Assembly (NCBI RefSeq): GCF_011390835.1
Contig: NZ_JAABRQ010000011.1
Location: 50,747 to 114,746, forward strand
Direction of reading: 5' to 3'
Length of the DNA: 64,000 bases
DNA from: Hydrogenophaga sp.
GTDB taxonomy: Bacteria > Pseudomonadota > Gammaproteobacteria > Burkholderiales > Burkholderiaceae_C
Shown here: piece by piece, positions 1 through 11,502 of the stretch
How positions within the stretch are numbered: the first letter of the stretch is position 1
Layout: the number at the start of each line of letters is the position of its first letter
The notes under the pieces: model-generated
Databases searched by the model: none
What the model was told of the DNA's origin: nothing
What the model saw: the letters and a program-made list of their open reading frames with translations, nothing else
Position numbers and translations under genes: made by a program

Positions 1-1112
1 GCCTGCGCAAACTCCCGCGCGTCAAACGTTTCCAGATCTTCCAGCTTTTCACCCACGCCGATGAAGTAGATCGGCACCGGTTTTTCGCGTGCGATGGCGC
101 AGATCACACCGCCTTTGGCCGTGCCGTCCAGCTTGGTGATGATGAGGCCAGTCAGGCCCAGCGTCTCGTCAAAGGCTTTCACTTGCGCCAGTGCGTTCTG
201 GCCGGTGTTGCCGTCGATGACCAGCAGCACTTCGTGAGGGCTGGACGCATCGGCTTTCTGAACCACACGCTTGATCTTGCGCAGCTCTTCCATCAGGTGC
301 AGTTGCGTGGGCAGGCGCCCGGCGGTGTCCACCAGCACCACATCGCGCCCGCGCGCGCGCCCGGCGGTCACGGCGTCAAAGCTCACGGCGGCGGGGTCAC
401 CACCGGCCTGGGTGATGATCTCGACCGTGTTGCGATCGGCCCATACCGCGAGCTGCTCTCGGGCGGCCGCGCGAAAGGTGTCGGCTGCGGCCAGCAACAC
501 GGTGGCGCCGCCGTTGGCGAGGTGGCGCGTGAGCTTGCCGATGGAGGTGGTCTTGCCCGCGCCGTTGACGCCCGCGACCATGATCACGGTGGGCTTGTGC
601 TCACCGATCACCAGCGGCTTCTGCAACGGCGTGAGCAGGGCGGCAATGGCATCGGCCAGCAGGCCCTTGACGGCAGCCGGGTCGTTGGTCTTACTCTCTT
701 TCACGCGCCGCTTGAGGTCGGTCAGCAGGTAGTCGGTGGCCTTGACGCCGGTGTCGGCCATGAGTAGGGCGGTCTCCAGCTCTTCGTAGAGCGCATCGTT
801 GATCTGCGCGCCGGTGAACACTGATGCCAGGCTGGTGCCGGTCTTGCGCAGACCTGCCTTGAGCTTGTCCAGCCAGCCTTGGCGGGGCGGTTTGACGGCG
901 GGCGGCGCTTCGGGCGCCACCACCGCAGGGACTGGTGCGGTAGTCGGGGCAGGGGCCGAAACTGGGGCTGGTGCAGGGATTGGCACCGGCGGCGGGCTGG
1001 CCTCGGTGGGAATGTCAGGCGCCTTTTCACCCGCGCTGCCGGGCGGCTTGACGATGTCAATGGCCTTGTCGGCGCTGGGCGGAGGGGATTTTTTTCGGAA
1101 GAACGAGAACAT
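1..1112 (-). CDS. ftsY: FtsY, signal recognition particle receptor (3' end cut by window)
   Basis: SRP receptor GTPase that docks SRP-ribosome complexes at the inner membrane for co-translational insertion. About 370 codons are visible. The protein opens with a short basic stretch (MFSFFRKK) and an acidic/Pro-Ala-rich A-domain of about 70 residues, followed by the four-helix N domain. The NG GTPase core follows, with P-loop GVNGAGKTT, the DTAGR motif and the TKLDGTAKGG motif. The reading frame is still open at base 1 and the visible end reads FDAREFAQA, so only a few C-terminal residues should be missing. The ATG at 1112 is chosen because the MFSFF start is typical of the family. The gene is divergent from the M16 peptidase pair, with only about 30 bp between starts, so the two promoters must overlap. 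Confidence 0.97.
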   Translation of the reverse strand, partial: MFSFFRKKSPPPSADKAIDIVKPPGSAGEKAPDIPTEASPPPVPIPAPAPVSAPAPTTAPVPAVVAPEAPPAVKPPRQGWLDKLKAGLRKTGTSLASVFTGAQINDALYEELETALLMADTGVKATDYLLTDLKRRVKESKTNDPAAVKGLLADAIAALLTPLQKPLVIGEHKPTVIMVAGVNGAGKTTSIGKLTRHLANGGATVLLAAADTFRAAAREQLAVWADRNTVEIITQAGGDPAAVSFDAVTAGRARGRDVVLVDTAGRLPTQLHLMEELRKIKRVVQKADASSPHEVLLVIDGNTGQNALAQVKAFDETLGLTGLIITKLDGTAKGGVICAIAREKPVPIYFIGVGEKLEDLETFDAREFAQ

Positions 1113-1141
1113 TGGCCAATCTCTAGAATCCATTGCATTCT

Positions 1142-2593
1142 ATGAAACGCACCACACCCCAGTCGTTCGTCCGCCTCCTGGCCGTCTTGCTCATCGTTGC
1201 GGGGGCCCTGGGGTCTCAGATGCCCTCGCAAGCAGCCGCCCCGGCCAGTGCAAGCGCTTCGCCCGCCGCCCAGCAGTTCACCCTGTCCAACGGCATGACG
1301 CTGATCGTGCGGCCAGACCGGCGCGCACCCACGGTGGCCCACATGCTGTGGGTGCGCGTGGGTTCGATGGACGAGGTTGACGGCTCCTCGGGCGTGGCCC
1401 ATGTGCTGGAACACATGCTGTTCAAGGGCACACCCGATCTGAAACCGGGCGAGTTCTCGCGCCGCATGGCCGCGCTGGGCGCGCGCGAAAATGCCTTCAC
1501 CAGCCGCGACGCCACCGCCTACCACCAGCAACTGCCGGCTGACAAGCTCGAAGCCGTGATGCGACTGGAGGCAGACCGTTTTGCCAACAACCAGTGGGCT
1601 GACGAGGAGTTTGTGCGCGAGCTGGAGGTGGTGAAGGAAGAACGCCGCCAGCGCACCGAAGAATCGCCGCGCGCGCGCATGTTTGAAGCGCTCAATGCGC
1701 TGGTGTTTCAGGCCAGCCCTTACCGCCGCCCGGTGATCGGCTGGATGAGCGATCTCGACGCGATGACACCGGACGACGCACGCGCCTTCTATCGCCAGTG
1801 GTATGTGCCGGCCAATGCCGCGGTGGTGATCGCGGGCGATGTGGATGTGGACCAGGTGAGAGCGCTGGCCGAAAAGCACTACGGCCGCATCTCCGCGCGC
1901 GCGGTTCCGTCGCGCAAACCGCGCGAGGAGCCGGAGCAGGCCGGCCCCCGGCGCATGGAGTACCGCGCCGCGGCCGATCAGTCGCTGGTCGCGCTGGTTT
2001 ACAAGGCGCCGCGCTGGACGGGCGGCGAAACGGTCACCGATCAGGACGCGTTGGCGCTGACCGTGTTGTCGGCCGTGCTCAGTGGCTACAGTGGCGCTCG
2101 CCTGGAGCGTGCCCTGGTGCAGGGCTCGGGCACCGGCGGCAAGCGCATCGCCGACAGCGCGGGTGCGTCCTACGGTCTCATGGGCCGTGGCCCTCAGCTA
2201 TTTTCGCTGTCGGCCGTGCCTGCCACCGGCGTCACGCCCGAAATGGCGGCAGGCGCGCTGAAAGCCGAGTTGCAACGCGTGGCGCGTGAAGGTATTGGCC
2301 AAGCCGAACTCAGGCGCGTCATCACCCAGTGGACTGCGGGCGAGGTTTATCAGCTGGACTCGGTGTTCAACCAGGCGCGTGAGCTGGGCAGCTACTGGAT
2401 CAATGGCATGAACATTCACACCGGCGACCGGCTGATGCAGCGCCTGCGCACCGTGACACCGGCCCAGGTGCAGTCCGTGGCACAGCGCTATTTCAGCGAT
2501 GAGCAGCTCACCACTGCGGTGCTCGTGCCCGACGCCAGCAAACGCCAGGCGGCCACGCCGGCACGAGCCCCTTCCGCGCCAGGACGCCACTGA
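1142..2593 (+). CDS. M16 family zinc metallopeptidase, catalytic partner
   Basis: Secreted pitrilysin/insulinase-type peptidase of 483 aa. Residues 1-32 form a signal peptide (MKRTTPQSF followed by a hydrophobic run and an Ala-rich cleavage region). The inverted zinc motif HVLEH is at residues 87-91, and a glutamate-rich EVVKEE segment about 75 residues later supplies the distal metal ligand. A TTG three codons upstream could also start the frame, but the ATG at 1142 gives the better signal peptide. The stop overlaps the start of the next M16 gene (ATGA), so the pair is translationally coupled and probably forms a heterodimer as in other catalytic/non-catalytic M16B pairs. The substrate is unknown. 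Confidence 0.93.
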   Translation: MKRTTPQSFVRLLAVLLIVAGALGSQMPSQAAAPASASASPAAQQFTLSNGMTLIVRPDRRAPTVAHMLWVRVGSMDEVDGSSGVAHVLEHMLFKGTPDLKPGEFSRRMAALGARENAFTSRDATAYHQQLPADKLEAVMRLEADRFANNQWADEEFVRELEVVKEERRQRTEESPRARMFEALNALVFQASPYRRPVIGWMSDLDAMTPDDARAFYRQWYVPANAAVVIAGDVDVDQVRALAEKHYGRISARAVPSRKPREEPEQAGPRRMEYRAAADQSLVALVYKAPRWTGGETVTDQDALALTVLSAVLSGYSGARLERALVQGSGTGGKRIADSAGASYGLMGRGPQLFSLSAVPATGVTPEMAAGALKAELQRVAREGIGQAELRRVITQWTAGEVYQLDSVFNQARELGSYWINGMNIHTGDRLMQRLRTVTPAQVQSVAQRYFSDEQLTTAVLVPDASKRQAATPARAPSAPGRH

Positions 2594-3951
2594 TGAACTC
2601 CACTCCTTTTGGTTTGCCAGCCCTTGGATCGCGTTTGGGCTTGGTGGCAGGCGTTGCATTGCTCGCGCTGGCTGGTAACGCGCAGGCCGCCATCCCGATC
2701 CAGCACTGGACCCATGCCAGCGGCGCGCGCGTGTACCTGGTGCCCAGTCCCAGTATTCCCATGCTGGACGTGCAGCTCAACTTCGACGGTGGCAGCCGGC
2801 GCGATCCGGCGAACCAGGCGGGTCTGGCCAGCACCACCGCCGGCCTGCTGCTCGACGGCGTAGCTGCGCAGGGAGCTCAACCGGCGCTCGACGAGAACCA
2901 ACTCGGCGAAGCCTGGGCCGATCTGGGGGCCCAGTTTGGTGCACAGGCCAGTGGCGACCGTTTCAGTTTTTCGCTGCGCACCTTGACCGAGCCCGAGCTG
3001 ATGCGCGGTGCGGTGGCGCTGGCTGCGCGGCAGATGGCTGCGCCCGCCTGGCCCGAGCGCATCTGGCAGCGCGACCGCGAGCGCACCCTGGCGGCCTTGA
3101 AAGAGGCCGAGAACCGCCCCGGCACCCACGCCGGCCGAGCATTCTCCCGCGCCGTGTACGGCCAGCACCCCTACGGCCAGGACATCACGCCCGCCACGCT
3201 GAACGCCATCACGGTGGGCGATATGCGCAGCTTCTACCGTCGCCACGTGGCGGCCTGCCGAGCCCAGGTAAGCCTGGTAGGTGCGATCGATCGCGCTCAG
3301 GCCGATCAGATCGTTGACCAGTTCATGGCCGCGGTGAAGCCACACGGGTGTGAACCCCTGCCACCCGTGGCCGAGGTCGCACCGCTGATGCAGGCGGTTG
3401 AGCAGCGCCTGCCGTTTGATGCAGCTCAGGCCCAGGTGCTCATCGGTCAACCCGGCGTCAAGCGCGAAGACCCCGACTTTTTCCCGCTGATCGTGGGCAA
3501 CCACATCCTGGGCGGTGGCGGCTTTGTGTCGCGCCTCACCACCGAGGTGCGCGAGAAGCGCGGTTTGAGCTACAGCGTCTACAGCTTCTTTGCCCCAGGT
3601 CTGCATGCGGGCGCGTTCCAGCTCGGCCTGAGTACCCGGCCCGACCAGGCCGATCAGGCGATCGCCGTGGCGCGGGAGGTAGTGCAGCGTTTTGTGGCCG
3701 AGGGACCGACCGAGGCCGAGCTGCAGGCCGCCAAGGACAACCTCGTCAATGGCTTTGCGCTGCGCATCGACAGCAACAAGAAGCTGCTTGACAACGTGTC
3801 CAACATCGCCTGGAACGACTTGCCACTCGATTACCTGGACAGCTGGACCGAGCGGGTGCAGCAGGTGAGCCTGGCCGACGTCCGCCGCGCGTTTTCCCGC
3901 GTGATCCAGCCAGAGCGCATGGTCACCGTGGTGGTGGGCGCCAAGCCCTGA
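2593..3951 (+). CDS. M16 family peptidase-like protein, non-catalytic partner
   Basis: A 452-aa periplasmic protein with an N-terminal signal peptide ending near NAQAA. It has the same two-domain M16 layout as its upstream neighbour but lacks the HxxEH zinc motif: the equivalent stretch reads GLASTTAGLLLDG. The C-terminal half keeps the GGGGFVSRLTTEVREKRGLSY segment expected for the substrate-binding half. The start codon overlaps the stop of the catalytic partner. By family knowledge it should act as the structural half of the protease. Confidence 0.92.
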   Translation: MNSTPFGLPALGSRLGLVAGVALLALAGNAQAAIPIQHWTHASGARVYLVPSPSIPMLDVQLNFDGGSRRDPANQAGLASTTAGLLLDGVAAQGAQPALDENQLGEAWADLGAQFGAQASGDRFSFSLRTLTEPELMRGAVALAARQMAAPAWPERIWQRDRERTLAALKEAENRPGTHAGRAFSRAVYGQHPYGQDITPATLNAITVGDMRSFYRRHVAACRAQVSLVGAIDRAQADQIVDQFMAAVKPHGCEPLPPVAEVAPLMQAVEQRLPFDAAQAQVLIGQPGVKREDPDFFPLIVGNHILGGGGFVSRLTTEVREKRGLSYSVYSFFAPGLHAGAFQLGLSTRPDQADQAIAVAREVVQRFVAEGPTEAELQAAKDNLVNGFALRIDSNKKLLDNVSNIAWNDLPLDYLDSWTERVQQVSLADVRRAFSRVIQPERMVTVVVGAKP

Positions 3952-3997
3952 TCGGGCCTGTCATCAGGCCGTCGGGTTCGCGGCGTAAGCTCGGACC

Positions 3998-4606
3998 ATG
4001 AAACCTTCCAAACCACCTCGGACCGCTGCCGCACCCCAGGAAGTGCGCCTGATTGGCGGGCGCTGGAAGCGCACACCGCTGCCGGTGCTGCAGCGCCCCG
4101 ACCTGCGCCCTACGCCGGCGCGGGTGCGAGAGACCCTGTTCAACTGGCTGGGCCAGGACTTGAGCGGGTGGCGCTGCGTTGACGCCTTTGCTGGAACCGG
4201 CGCGCTGGGGCTGGAAGCGGCTTCGCGTGGTGCGGCCGAGGTGGTGCTGGTGGAGCAAGACTCGGCGCTGCTGGCCCGCCTGAGCCAGCTCAAGGCGCGG
4301 CTGCAGGATGCTCAGGCCTTGCGCATTGAGCGTGGTGATGCGGTTGCCTCCCTGAGACAGCGCGCCGGACAAGGGCTGGACCTGGTGTTTCTGGATCCGC
4401 CGTTTGCCGAGGGTGAGAACGAAGCGCTGTTCACAGCGGCCCTGCTGGCCGCCCGGGCCACCCTGCGCCCCGAAGGCCTCGTTTACCTGGAAGCGCCTCA
4501 CCCCTGGAGCGCTGAGGCGCTCGACCCGCTGGGCTTGGAGGTCCATCGGCAAGGCAAGGCTGGCGCGGTGGCCTTTCACCTGTTGCGGCTACTGAGCGCC
4601 CAGTGA
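3998..4606 (+). CDS. rsmD: 16S rRNA (guanine(966)-N2)-methyltransferase RsmD
   Basis: SAM-dependent methyltransferase that modifies G966 of 16S rRNA in the assembled 30S particle. It has 202 aa, the usual size. The N-terminal RIIGG-like element is seen as VRLIGGRWKR, followed by RPTPARVRETLFNWL. The SAM-binding motif is DAFAGTGALGLEAASRG and the catalytic motif is LDPPF. It lies 46 bp after the M16 pair and is followed by coaD 35 bp later, the common rsmD-coaD arrangement. Confidence 0.96.
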   Translation: MKPSKPPRTAAAPQEVRLIGGRWKRTPLPVLQRPDLRPTPARVRETLFNWLGQDLSGWRCVDAFAGTGALGLEAASRGAAEVVLVEQDSALLARLSQLKARLQDAQALRIERGDAVASLRQRAGQGLDLVFLDPPFAEGENEALFTAALLAARATLRPEGLVYLEAPHPWSAEALDPLGLEVHRQGKAGAVAFHLLRLLSAQ

Positions 4607-4641
4607 AGCGCTGACCACAAGGCCTCACGCATAATTGCTTC

Positions 4642-6117
<1,476 letters not shown>

Positions 6118-6144
6118 GGTCGGGATTATGGGTGACACCAAAAG

Positions 6145-6170
6145 CAACGGCCCGCGTGAGCGGGCCGTTG
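6145..6170 (-). terminator. Hairpin between rplY and pth
   Basis: CAACGGCCCGC and GCGGGCCGTTG form a perfect 11-bp stem around a GTGA loop. Read on the minus strand it is followed by CTTTT, a short U-tract, so it could terminate or attenuate transcription after rplY. Confidence 0.6.
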
Positions 6171-6216
6171 TGCGGGTTGGGTAGCAGGGGCATAGTGCCC
6201 CGCCACGCTGACCAGC

Positions 6217-6846
6217 TTACTTCTTTTTCTTGCCCTTTTTGTCGTCGGCCGGCGCGGCTTCCACCGGCGCTGCTACGACCTCTTCCACCTTAGGCGGCAC
6301 CACAGTGACCACGGTCAGGTTGGTGCGGCCATGGGTGACGCGCTTGATGCCTTTGGGCATGGTCAGTTGACGCGCGTGAATCGTGTCACCCTTCTTGACG
6401 TTGCCCAGGTCCACTTCGATGAACTCTGGCAGTTGCATGGCCAGGCATTCCACTTCGATTTCGGTCATGACGTGGTTGATCACGCAACGATCGGTCTTCA
6501 CGGCTTCCGAGTTTTCGGCGTTGACGAAATGCAGCGGCACTTTCTTGTGCAGGCGGGTTTTTTCGTCCACGCGCTGGAAGTCCACGTGCAGCACCTGCGG
6601 CTTGTAGGGGTGGTACTGCACATCGCGCAGCAGCACTTTATGAACCTGGCCAGCCAGTTCCATGTCGAGGATGGAGGCGTGGAACGTCTCCTTCTTCAAC
6701 GCGTGCCACAGGGCATTGTGATCCAGTTCAATGGTGACCGGCGGGGCCTCTCCACCAAATACGATACCGGGCGCGCGACCGGTGTTGCGCAGACGGCGGC
6801 TCGCACCCGTACCCTGCTTGGCGCGCTCAAAAGCGACAAATTGCAT
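6217..6846 (-). CDS. rplY: 50S ribosomal protein L25 (CTC type)
   Basis: 5S rRNA-binding ribosomal protein in the long general stress protein CTC form, 209 aa. The L25 core (residues 1-95) carries [13 protein letters not shown] and the beta-barrel segment up to [10 protein letters not shown]. The second domain (about 100-185) contains [16 protein letters not shown]. The C-terminus is a low-complexity Ala/Lys tail ending KKGKKKK, which is usual in betaproteobacteria. It lies between prs and pth on the same strand. Confidence 0.96.
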   Translation of the reverse strand: MQFVAFERAKQGTGASRRLRNTGRAPGIVFGGEAPPVTIELDHNALWHALKKETFHASILDMELAGQVHKVLLRDVQYHPYKPQVLHVDFQRVDEKTRLHKKVPLHFVNAENSEAVKTDRCVINHVMTEIEVECLAMQLPEFIEVDLGNVKKGDTIHARQLTMPKGIKRVTHGRTNLTVVTVVPPKVEEVVAAPVEAAPADDKKGKKKK

Positions 6847-6933
6847 GACTGACTCCTGTTGAGGGGTTCCGCGACCAGAACGCCTCGGGTTGAAAAGAAC
6901 TGCGCGGATGGCGCGGTTCGCTTTTTGCTGCCG

Positions 6934-7929
6934 TCAGAACAGGTTGTCCTGATCGGCAAACAAACTCATGACCGACTCACCCGAGGCAATGCGCGCGATG
7001 GTCTCAGCCATCAACGGCGCCACAGAGAGCTGGCGGATCTTTTTGCAGGCCTGGGCGGCCTGCGACAATGGAATGGTGTTGGTCACGACCACCTCATCAA
7101 GTGCGTCGCCCTTGGCGATGCGTTCGATGGCGGGACCGGAAAAGATGGGGTGGGTGCAGTAGGCGTAGACGTTCTTGGCACCACGCTCCTTGAGCACCTC
7201 GGCCGCCTTCACCAAGGTGCCGGCGGTGTCGATCATGTCGTCCATGATGACGCAGTTGCGGCCATCGATGTCGCCGATCACGTGCATCACCTCGGACACG
7301 TTGGCCTTGGGCCGACGCTTGTCAATGATGGCCATGTCGCAGTTGAGCTGCTTGGCCAGGGCGCGGGCGCGCACCACACCGCCCACATCGGGTGAAACCA
7401 CCAGCAGATCGGTGTAGTTCTTCTGACGCAGATCACCCAGCAGCACCGGCGAGGCGTAGATGTTGTCCACCGGAATGTCGAAAAAGCCCTGGATCTGGTC
7501 GGCATGCAGGTCCATGGTGAGCACGCGGTTCACACCCACGGCCTGCAGCATGTTGGCCACCACCTTGGCCGAAATCGGCACTCGGCTTGAGCGCGGACGA
7601 CGGTCCTGGCGGGCGTAGCCGTAGTAGGGGATCACCGCAGAGATGCTCACCGCAGACGCACGCTTGAGCGCGTCGACCATGATGATCAGCTCCATCAAGT
7701 TTTCGTTGGTCGGTGCGCAAGTGGACTGGATCACGAACGCATGGCGTGCGCGCACGTTTTGGGTGATCTCCACCGTGACCTCACCGTCGGAGAATCGGCC
7801 CACATTGGCCCCGCCCAACTGGGTACCTAGGCTGTGTGCGATCTCCGAGGCCAACACCGGATTGGCATTGCCAGTGAAGATCATGAAGTCCGGGGGTTGA
7901 ACCTGCATGGCGGTGTGAGCTGCATCCAT
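6934..7929 (-). CDS. prs: Ribose-phosphate pyrophosphokinase Prs
   Basis: Makes PRPP from ribose 5-phosphate and ATP for nucleotide, His and Trp synthesis. With the ATG at 7929 the product is 331 aa; the ATG at 7908 gives 324 aa, nearer the usual size, and both are possible. The frame is open further upstream but runs through the tRNA-Gln gene, so longer starts are rejected. Recognised segments include [23 protein letters not shown], the PRPP-binding motif [19 protein letters not shown] and the C-terminal [10 protein letters not shown] loop. It lies directly downstream of tRNA-Gln. Confidence 0.96.
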   Translation of the reverse strand: MDAAHTAMQVQPPDFMIFTGNANPVLASEIAHSLGTQLGGANVGRFSDGEVTVEITQNVRARHAFVIQSTCAPTNENLMELIIMVDALKRASAVSISAVIPYYGYARQDRRPRSSRVPISAKVVANMLQAVGVNRVLTMDLHADQIQGFFDIPVDNIYASPVLLGDLRQKNYTDLLVVSPDVGGVVRARALAKQLNCDMAIIDKRRPKANVSEVMHVIGDIDGRNCVIMDDMIDTAGTLVKAAEVLKERGAKNVYAYCTHPIFSGPAIERIAKGDALDEVVVTNTIPLSQAAQACKKIRQLSVAPLMAETIARIASGESVMSLFADQDNLF

Positions 7930-7997
7930 AGCGTTGAGCCGCGGCGCCGGCGGTGGTGTGCAGCGGCGGTTCCGGTGCGTGATGTGAACAAAGTGAG

Positions 7998-8074
7998 TGG
8001 CAGGGGAGGAAGGACTCGAACCCTCGCATGCTGGAATCAAAATCCAGTGCCTTTACCAACTTGGCGACTCCCCT
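7998..8074 (-). tRNA. tRNA-Gln (TTG)
   Basis: A complete cloverleaf on the minus strand. The acceptor AGGGGAG pairs with CTCCCCT and the discriminator G is followed by an encoded CCA. The anticodon stem CTGGA/TCCAG holds the loop TTTTGAT, giving anticodon TTG. It sits between ispE and prs, its usual position in beta- and gammaproteobacteria, and is probably processed from their common transcript. Confidence 0.95.
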
Positions 8075-8169
8075 ACGCAGGTCGACCGATCGGCATTAAA
8101 GCTGTTTCAGTCCACCCAAAAACGTCGCAGGTCACGCATCAACTGCCGGGGCTGATGCGAACTCCGATT

Positions 8170-9087
8170 CTAATCGGAACACCAGTCCAGCAATGGATGA
8201 GCATCCATGTTGCTGCAGACCTTAACCACCCAATGCGGCGGGGCATCGGGCAGGTCCATCGCCTGCGGCAGCTGCGCAAACACCGCGGTGCCTGAGCCGG
8301 TCATGCGACCCTGCAAACCGTGGCTGGCTAGCCACTGCAGGCACTTCGACATGTCCGGGCACAAGCGCTCCACCACCGGTTGCAAGTCGTTGTGGCCAAA
8401 ATCCAGCAGTTGCCCGATTTCGCACCGCAACGGGCCCGACTGTTGGTCGGCGTGGTCGTTTGCAGCAAAGCCTTGGATTGTAGCAGTTTCCGTGTCTCGT
8501 TTGAGTGCGGTGTCGCCAAAGATGCGCGGGGTGGAGGCTCCTGCCGGTGGCTTGATCACCACAAACCGGGCTGGCGCCAGCGAGATCGGTGTGACTTGCT
8601 CGCCCACGCCTTCTACCCAGGCGTTGCGCCCATGCACGAAGAACGGCACGTCGGCGCCCAGTTGGATGCCGATCTCGGCCAGCTGCTGCCGGCGCAGGCC
8701 TAGGCCCCAGAGCCGGTTGAGCGCCAGCAGGCAGCTGGCAGCATCGGACGATCCACCACCCAGGCCCGCTTCAGCGGGCAGGCGCTTGTCCAGGCCGATG
8801 TGCACCCCGAATGAACACCCCGTGGCCGTTTGAAGGGCCCTGGCCGCCTGGGTGCACAAATCGTCAGCGGGCAGGTGAGCTCCACCCAGGTCTTCCCGGC
8901 TGATCTGGCCGCTTTCTCTCCGATCAAAGTGCAGTCGATCGCTCCAGTCAATCAGCATGAAGACCGATTGCAGCAGGTGGTAGCCATCGGGGCGGCGCCC
9001 GGTGATATGCAGAAAGAGGTTGAGCTTGGCCGGTGCTGGCACATCGTGCAGCGAGCGCAGCGGTGTGGCGGCTCCTGATGACGTCAT
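8170..9087 (-). CDS. ispE: 4-diphosphocytidyl-2-C-methyl-D-erythritol kinase IspE
   Basis: GHMP kinase of the MEP isoprenoid pathway, phosphorylating the 2-hydroxyl of CDP-ME. It has 305 aa. The opening PAPAKLNLFLHITGRRPDGYH and the GHMP phosphate-binding loop GLGGGSSDAASCLLALN are diagnostic, and MTGSGTAVFAQ is the C-terminal motif. Compared with the family, residues about 190-215 contain a polar insertion rich in Asp, Thr and Gln. The start overlaps the lolB stop (ATGA). Confidence 0.96.
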   Translation of the reverse strand: MTSSGAATPLRSLHDVPAPAKLNLFLHITGRRPDGYHLLQSVFMLIDWSDRLHFDRRESGQISREDLGGAHLPADDLCTQAARALQTATGCSFGVHIGLDKRLPAEAGLGGGSSDAASCLLALNRLWGLGLRRQQLAEIGIQLGADVPFFVHGRNAWVEGVGEQVTPISLAPARFVVIKPPAGASTPRIFGDTALKRDTETATIQGFAANDHADQQSGPLRCEIGQLLDFGHNDLQPVVERLCPDMSKCLQWLASHGLQGRMTGSGTAVFAQLPQAMDLPDAPPHWVVKVCSNMDAHPLLDWCSD

Positions 9088-9599
9088 GGCAGAAACAGCA
9101 GGCGCAGTTCGGCGGTGGGCAGGGGGCTGTGGCGGCGTGCAATGATGCGGCCCTGGCGTTGTTGAGACAGGTCAGCGGTCCAGCCCGATGCCGACGGGTT
9201 TTCGCCGCGCAACCAGCTGAACAGGGCCGCCACGGGCAGCGCGGTGCCGCTGAGCTCGGTGGTGAGCTCGTCCAGGCTGGTACGGTGTTGCACCTGGCCA
9301 CCTTGCTGCAGCACGGCACCCGCTGGCGACCAGCGCACCTGGGCCACCGTATTGCCCAAGGGGGAGTTGAGCAGCAGTTCGCCCGCCTCGGGCGCGCCGC
9401 GCAGGTCGAAGCCAGCGGAAAACGACTGAGGTGGATCGCTGTCTACTCTCAAGGCCAGCCGCCCGCTCCAGACATCGGCCACCGAAGGACTGGAGCCCGG
9501 TGGCGTGGCGCAGGCCACCAGAGCGAGCGGCACAACCAACAAGCCGCCCAACAACCGGCGACGCTGTGCGAGGCCGACTGACGATGCTTGGCTGCTCAC
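9084..9599 (-). CDS. lolB: Outer-membrane lipoprotein insertion protein LolB
   Basis: Receives lipoproteins from LolA and inserts them into the outer membrane. I choose the GTG at 9599, which overlaps the TPR gene stop (GTGA) and gives a 171-aa protein with a compact lipoprotein signal: QRRR, then LLGGLLVVPLAL, then lipobox LVAC. The longer open frame upstream would bury the signal sequence. The body shows the family pattern WSGRLALRVDSDP, SFSAGFDLRG and a C-terminal LRLLFLP. It lies between a TPR protein and ispE, the standard setting. Confidence 0.9.
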   Translation of the reverse strand: MSSQASSVGLAQRRRLLGGLLVVPLALVACATPPGSSPSVADVWSGRLALRVDSDPPQSFSAGFDLRGAPEAGELLLNSPLGNTVAQVRWSPAGAVLQQGGQVQHRTSLDELTTELSGTALPVAALFSWLRGENPSASGWTADLSQQRQGRIIARRHSPLPTAELRLLFLP

Positions 9600-11410
9600 G
9601 GGGTGACCTGAAACCGCTTGAGAGTTGATTGCAGGGTCTCGTTGTCGCTGGCCAGCAGCAGGCCTTCGCGCCAGATCTTGAGCGCCTGCTCGCGCTGACC
9701 CTTCACCCAAAGCACCTCGCCCAGGTGGGCGGCGATTTCGGCGTCGGGCCGTTTGGCGTAGGCCGCCTGCAGGATCTCGAGCGCGCGAGCGTTGTTGCCC
9801 AGGCGGTACTCAACCCAGGCCAGGCTGTCCTGGATGTAGGCATCGTTGGGCGCCAGCGAGACCGCTTTTTCGATCAGCTGCTTGGCCTCGGGCAGGCGGA
9901 TGTTGCGGTCAGCCAGGGAGTACCCCAGCGCGTTGTAGGCATGGTGGTAGTCGGGCTTGGCGGCGATCAGCTGGCGCAGCAGGCGTTCCATGTCGGGCAG
10001 GCGGTCGGCCTTCTCGGCCATCATGGCCTGTTCGTAGAGCAGATCGGCGTCATCAGGAAAGCGCTTGACCGCTTCGCCGTACACATCAAACGAAGCCTGG
10101 AACTGCTTGAAATCGCGCAGCAGTTGCGCCTCGGCCACCAGCTTGAGGCGCGCATCGCCCTCGCGCCGCTCGGGCTGGTTGCGCAGCAGGGCACGCGCCT
10201 GCTCGAGCTGGCCCTGACGCGCCAGCAGCGAGGCGCGCCGCATCTGAGCGGCCATGATGTCGTCAGCGTTTTCGATCCGGTCCAGCCAGGCGTTGGCGGC
10301 GGGGAAATCCTGCTGCTTCTCGGCGATCTGGGCCATCAGCAGATAGGCCTGGGTGAGCCCGCGCGCGGTTCGCTCGTTACCGGACTGGCGGGCCAACGTC
10401 ATATAGGTCTGCAGCGACCGCGTGGCCGCGGGCAGGGCGTCGGACTGCACCTGCAAGGTGGCCAGCAGCAGCCAGGGTTCGGGTATGTCGGGATGGCGGG
10501 CGGTGAGCGCGTCCAGCTGGGTGCGCGCTTCGGCGCTGCGCTGTAGGTCCAGCAGCACCCGGGAATAGGTCAGGGCAACCGAGGGTTCGCGAGGGCCGGT
10601 GCTCGCTTCAGCGGCATTCAGATGGCGCAGGATGACGGCTTCCGCATCGGCCTGCCCGCGCTCGAACAGCTCCAGCGCCAGCAGCGCGGGAAATGGCGAG
10701 GCTGGGTCGGCTGCGTGGCCCTGGCGCATGGATGCCAGGGCAGGCTCCACCTGTTCGGCCGCGAGCTGCATGCGACCGATGGTTGTCCATGCCGCAGCTG
10801 CTCGGTCGCTCTTGCTCAAGGAATCGGTCAGCGCTTCGCGCACGACTTTCAGTGCCGCTGCCTTGTCGGGAACGCGGGCGTAGGTCTGGGGGATGGCGTT
10901 GAGTGTATTGTTGCGTTCGGTCGCCGCGCTGCGTTCCACGATGGCTCGCAACACTGGCGCAGTTTCGCCCACCCGGTTGAGCGCCAGCAAGATCTGCAGC
11001 AGGTAGCGGTCGGCTTCGGCGTCTTGCGGCAGGTCGGTGGACCAGGCTCGCGCTGCGCTCAGGGCTGCTTCTCCCGAGCGGTTCTGCAGGGCCACCTCGA
11101 CCGCGCGGCGGAACAGCGCCGGATCGCGTTGCTTGCGGGCGGCGTCGAGTAGCAGCGAATAGCCAGCGCCCGCGTCGCCGCCGCGCACATTGAGCTCGCC
11201 GAGCAGCAGCTGGTAGAAGAGGGGCGCCGTGAGTGCCGAGTTGCTGAAGCCAGGCGTCACAGCGTCGGGTGCCTGCGCTGCTGTTTGGGCTTGAAGGGAA
11301 GTGGCACTCAGCAGCAGACTTATTACCGCGGCCAGCGGCCGCCCGACCTTGCTGCGCACAGGCTTTTCTGAGAGAGAGTCCGCCTGATCGGCGCGGCGCA
11401 AGGTGTTCAT
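9596..11410 (-). CDS. TPR-repeat protein upstream of lolB
   Basis: A 604-aa exported protein with a signal peptide (MNTLRRADQ..., hydrophobic [10 protein letters not shown], cleavage near LQAQ) and many tetratricopeptide repeats across most of its length. Clear repeats occur near [19 protein letters not shown] and [18 protein letters not shown] at the C-terminus. Proteins of this type are consistently found next to lolB in betaproteobacteria, which suggests a role in envelope assembly, but none is proven. The ATG at 11410 is chosen over one 16 codons upstream because it gives a normal n-region. It is divergent from mutM with about 90 bp between starts. Confidence 0.88.
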   Translation of the reverse strand: MNTLRRADQADSLSEKPVRSKVGRPLAAVISLLLSATSLQAQTAAQAPDAVTPGFSNSALTAPLFYQLLLGELNVRGGDAGAGYSLLLDAARKQRDPALFRRAVEVALQNRSGEAALSAARAWSTDLPQDAEADRYLLQILLALNRVGETAPVLRAIVERSAATERNNTLNAIPQTYARVPDKAAALKVVREALTDSLSKSDRAAAAWTTIGRMQLAAEQVEPALASMRQGHAADPASPFPALLALELFERGQADAEAVILRHLNAAEASTGPREPSVALTYSRVLLDLQRSAEARTQLDALTARHPDIPEPWLLLATLQVQSDALPAATRSLQTYMTLARQSGNERTARGLTQAYLLMAQIAEKQQDFPAANAWLDRIENADDIMAAQMRRASLLARQGQLEQARALLRNQPERREGDARLKLVAEAQLLRDFKQFQASFDVYGEAVKRFPDDADLLYEQAMMAEKADRLPDMERLLRQLIAAKPDYHHAYNALGYSLADRNIRLPEAKQLIEKAVSLAPNDAYIQDSLAWVEYRLGNNARALEILQAAYAKRPDAEIAAHLGEVLWVKGQREQALKIWREGLLLASDNETLQSTLKRFQVTP

Positions 11411-11502
11411 CGAGTCATGATAATGGAAGGCCAAAGAGCCCGGGTCTTGAGATCCCATGCCCCCATGCGCGTTCCCGGGCGCTGCGTCAACGAACGGTTT
11501 TC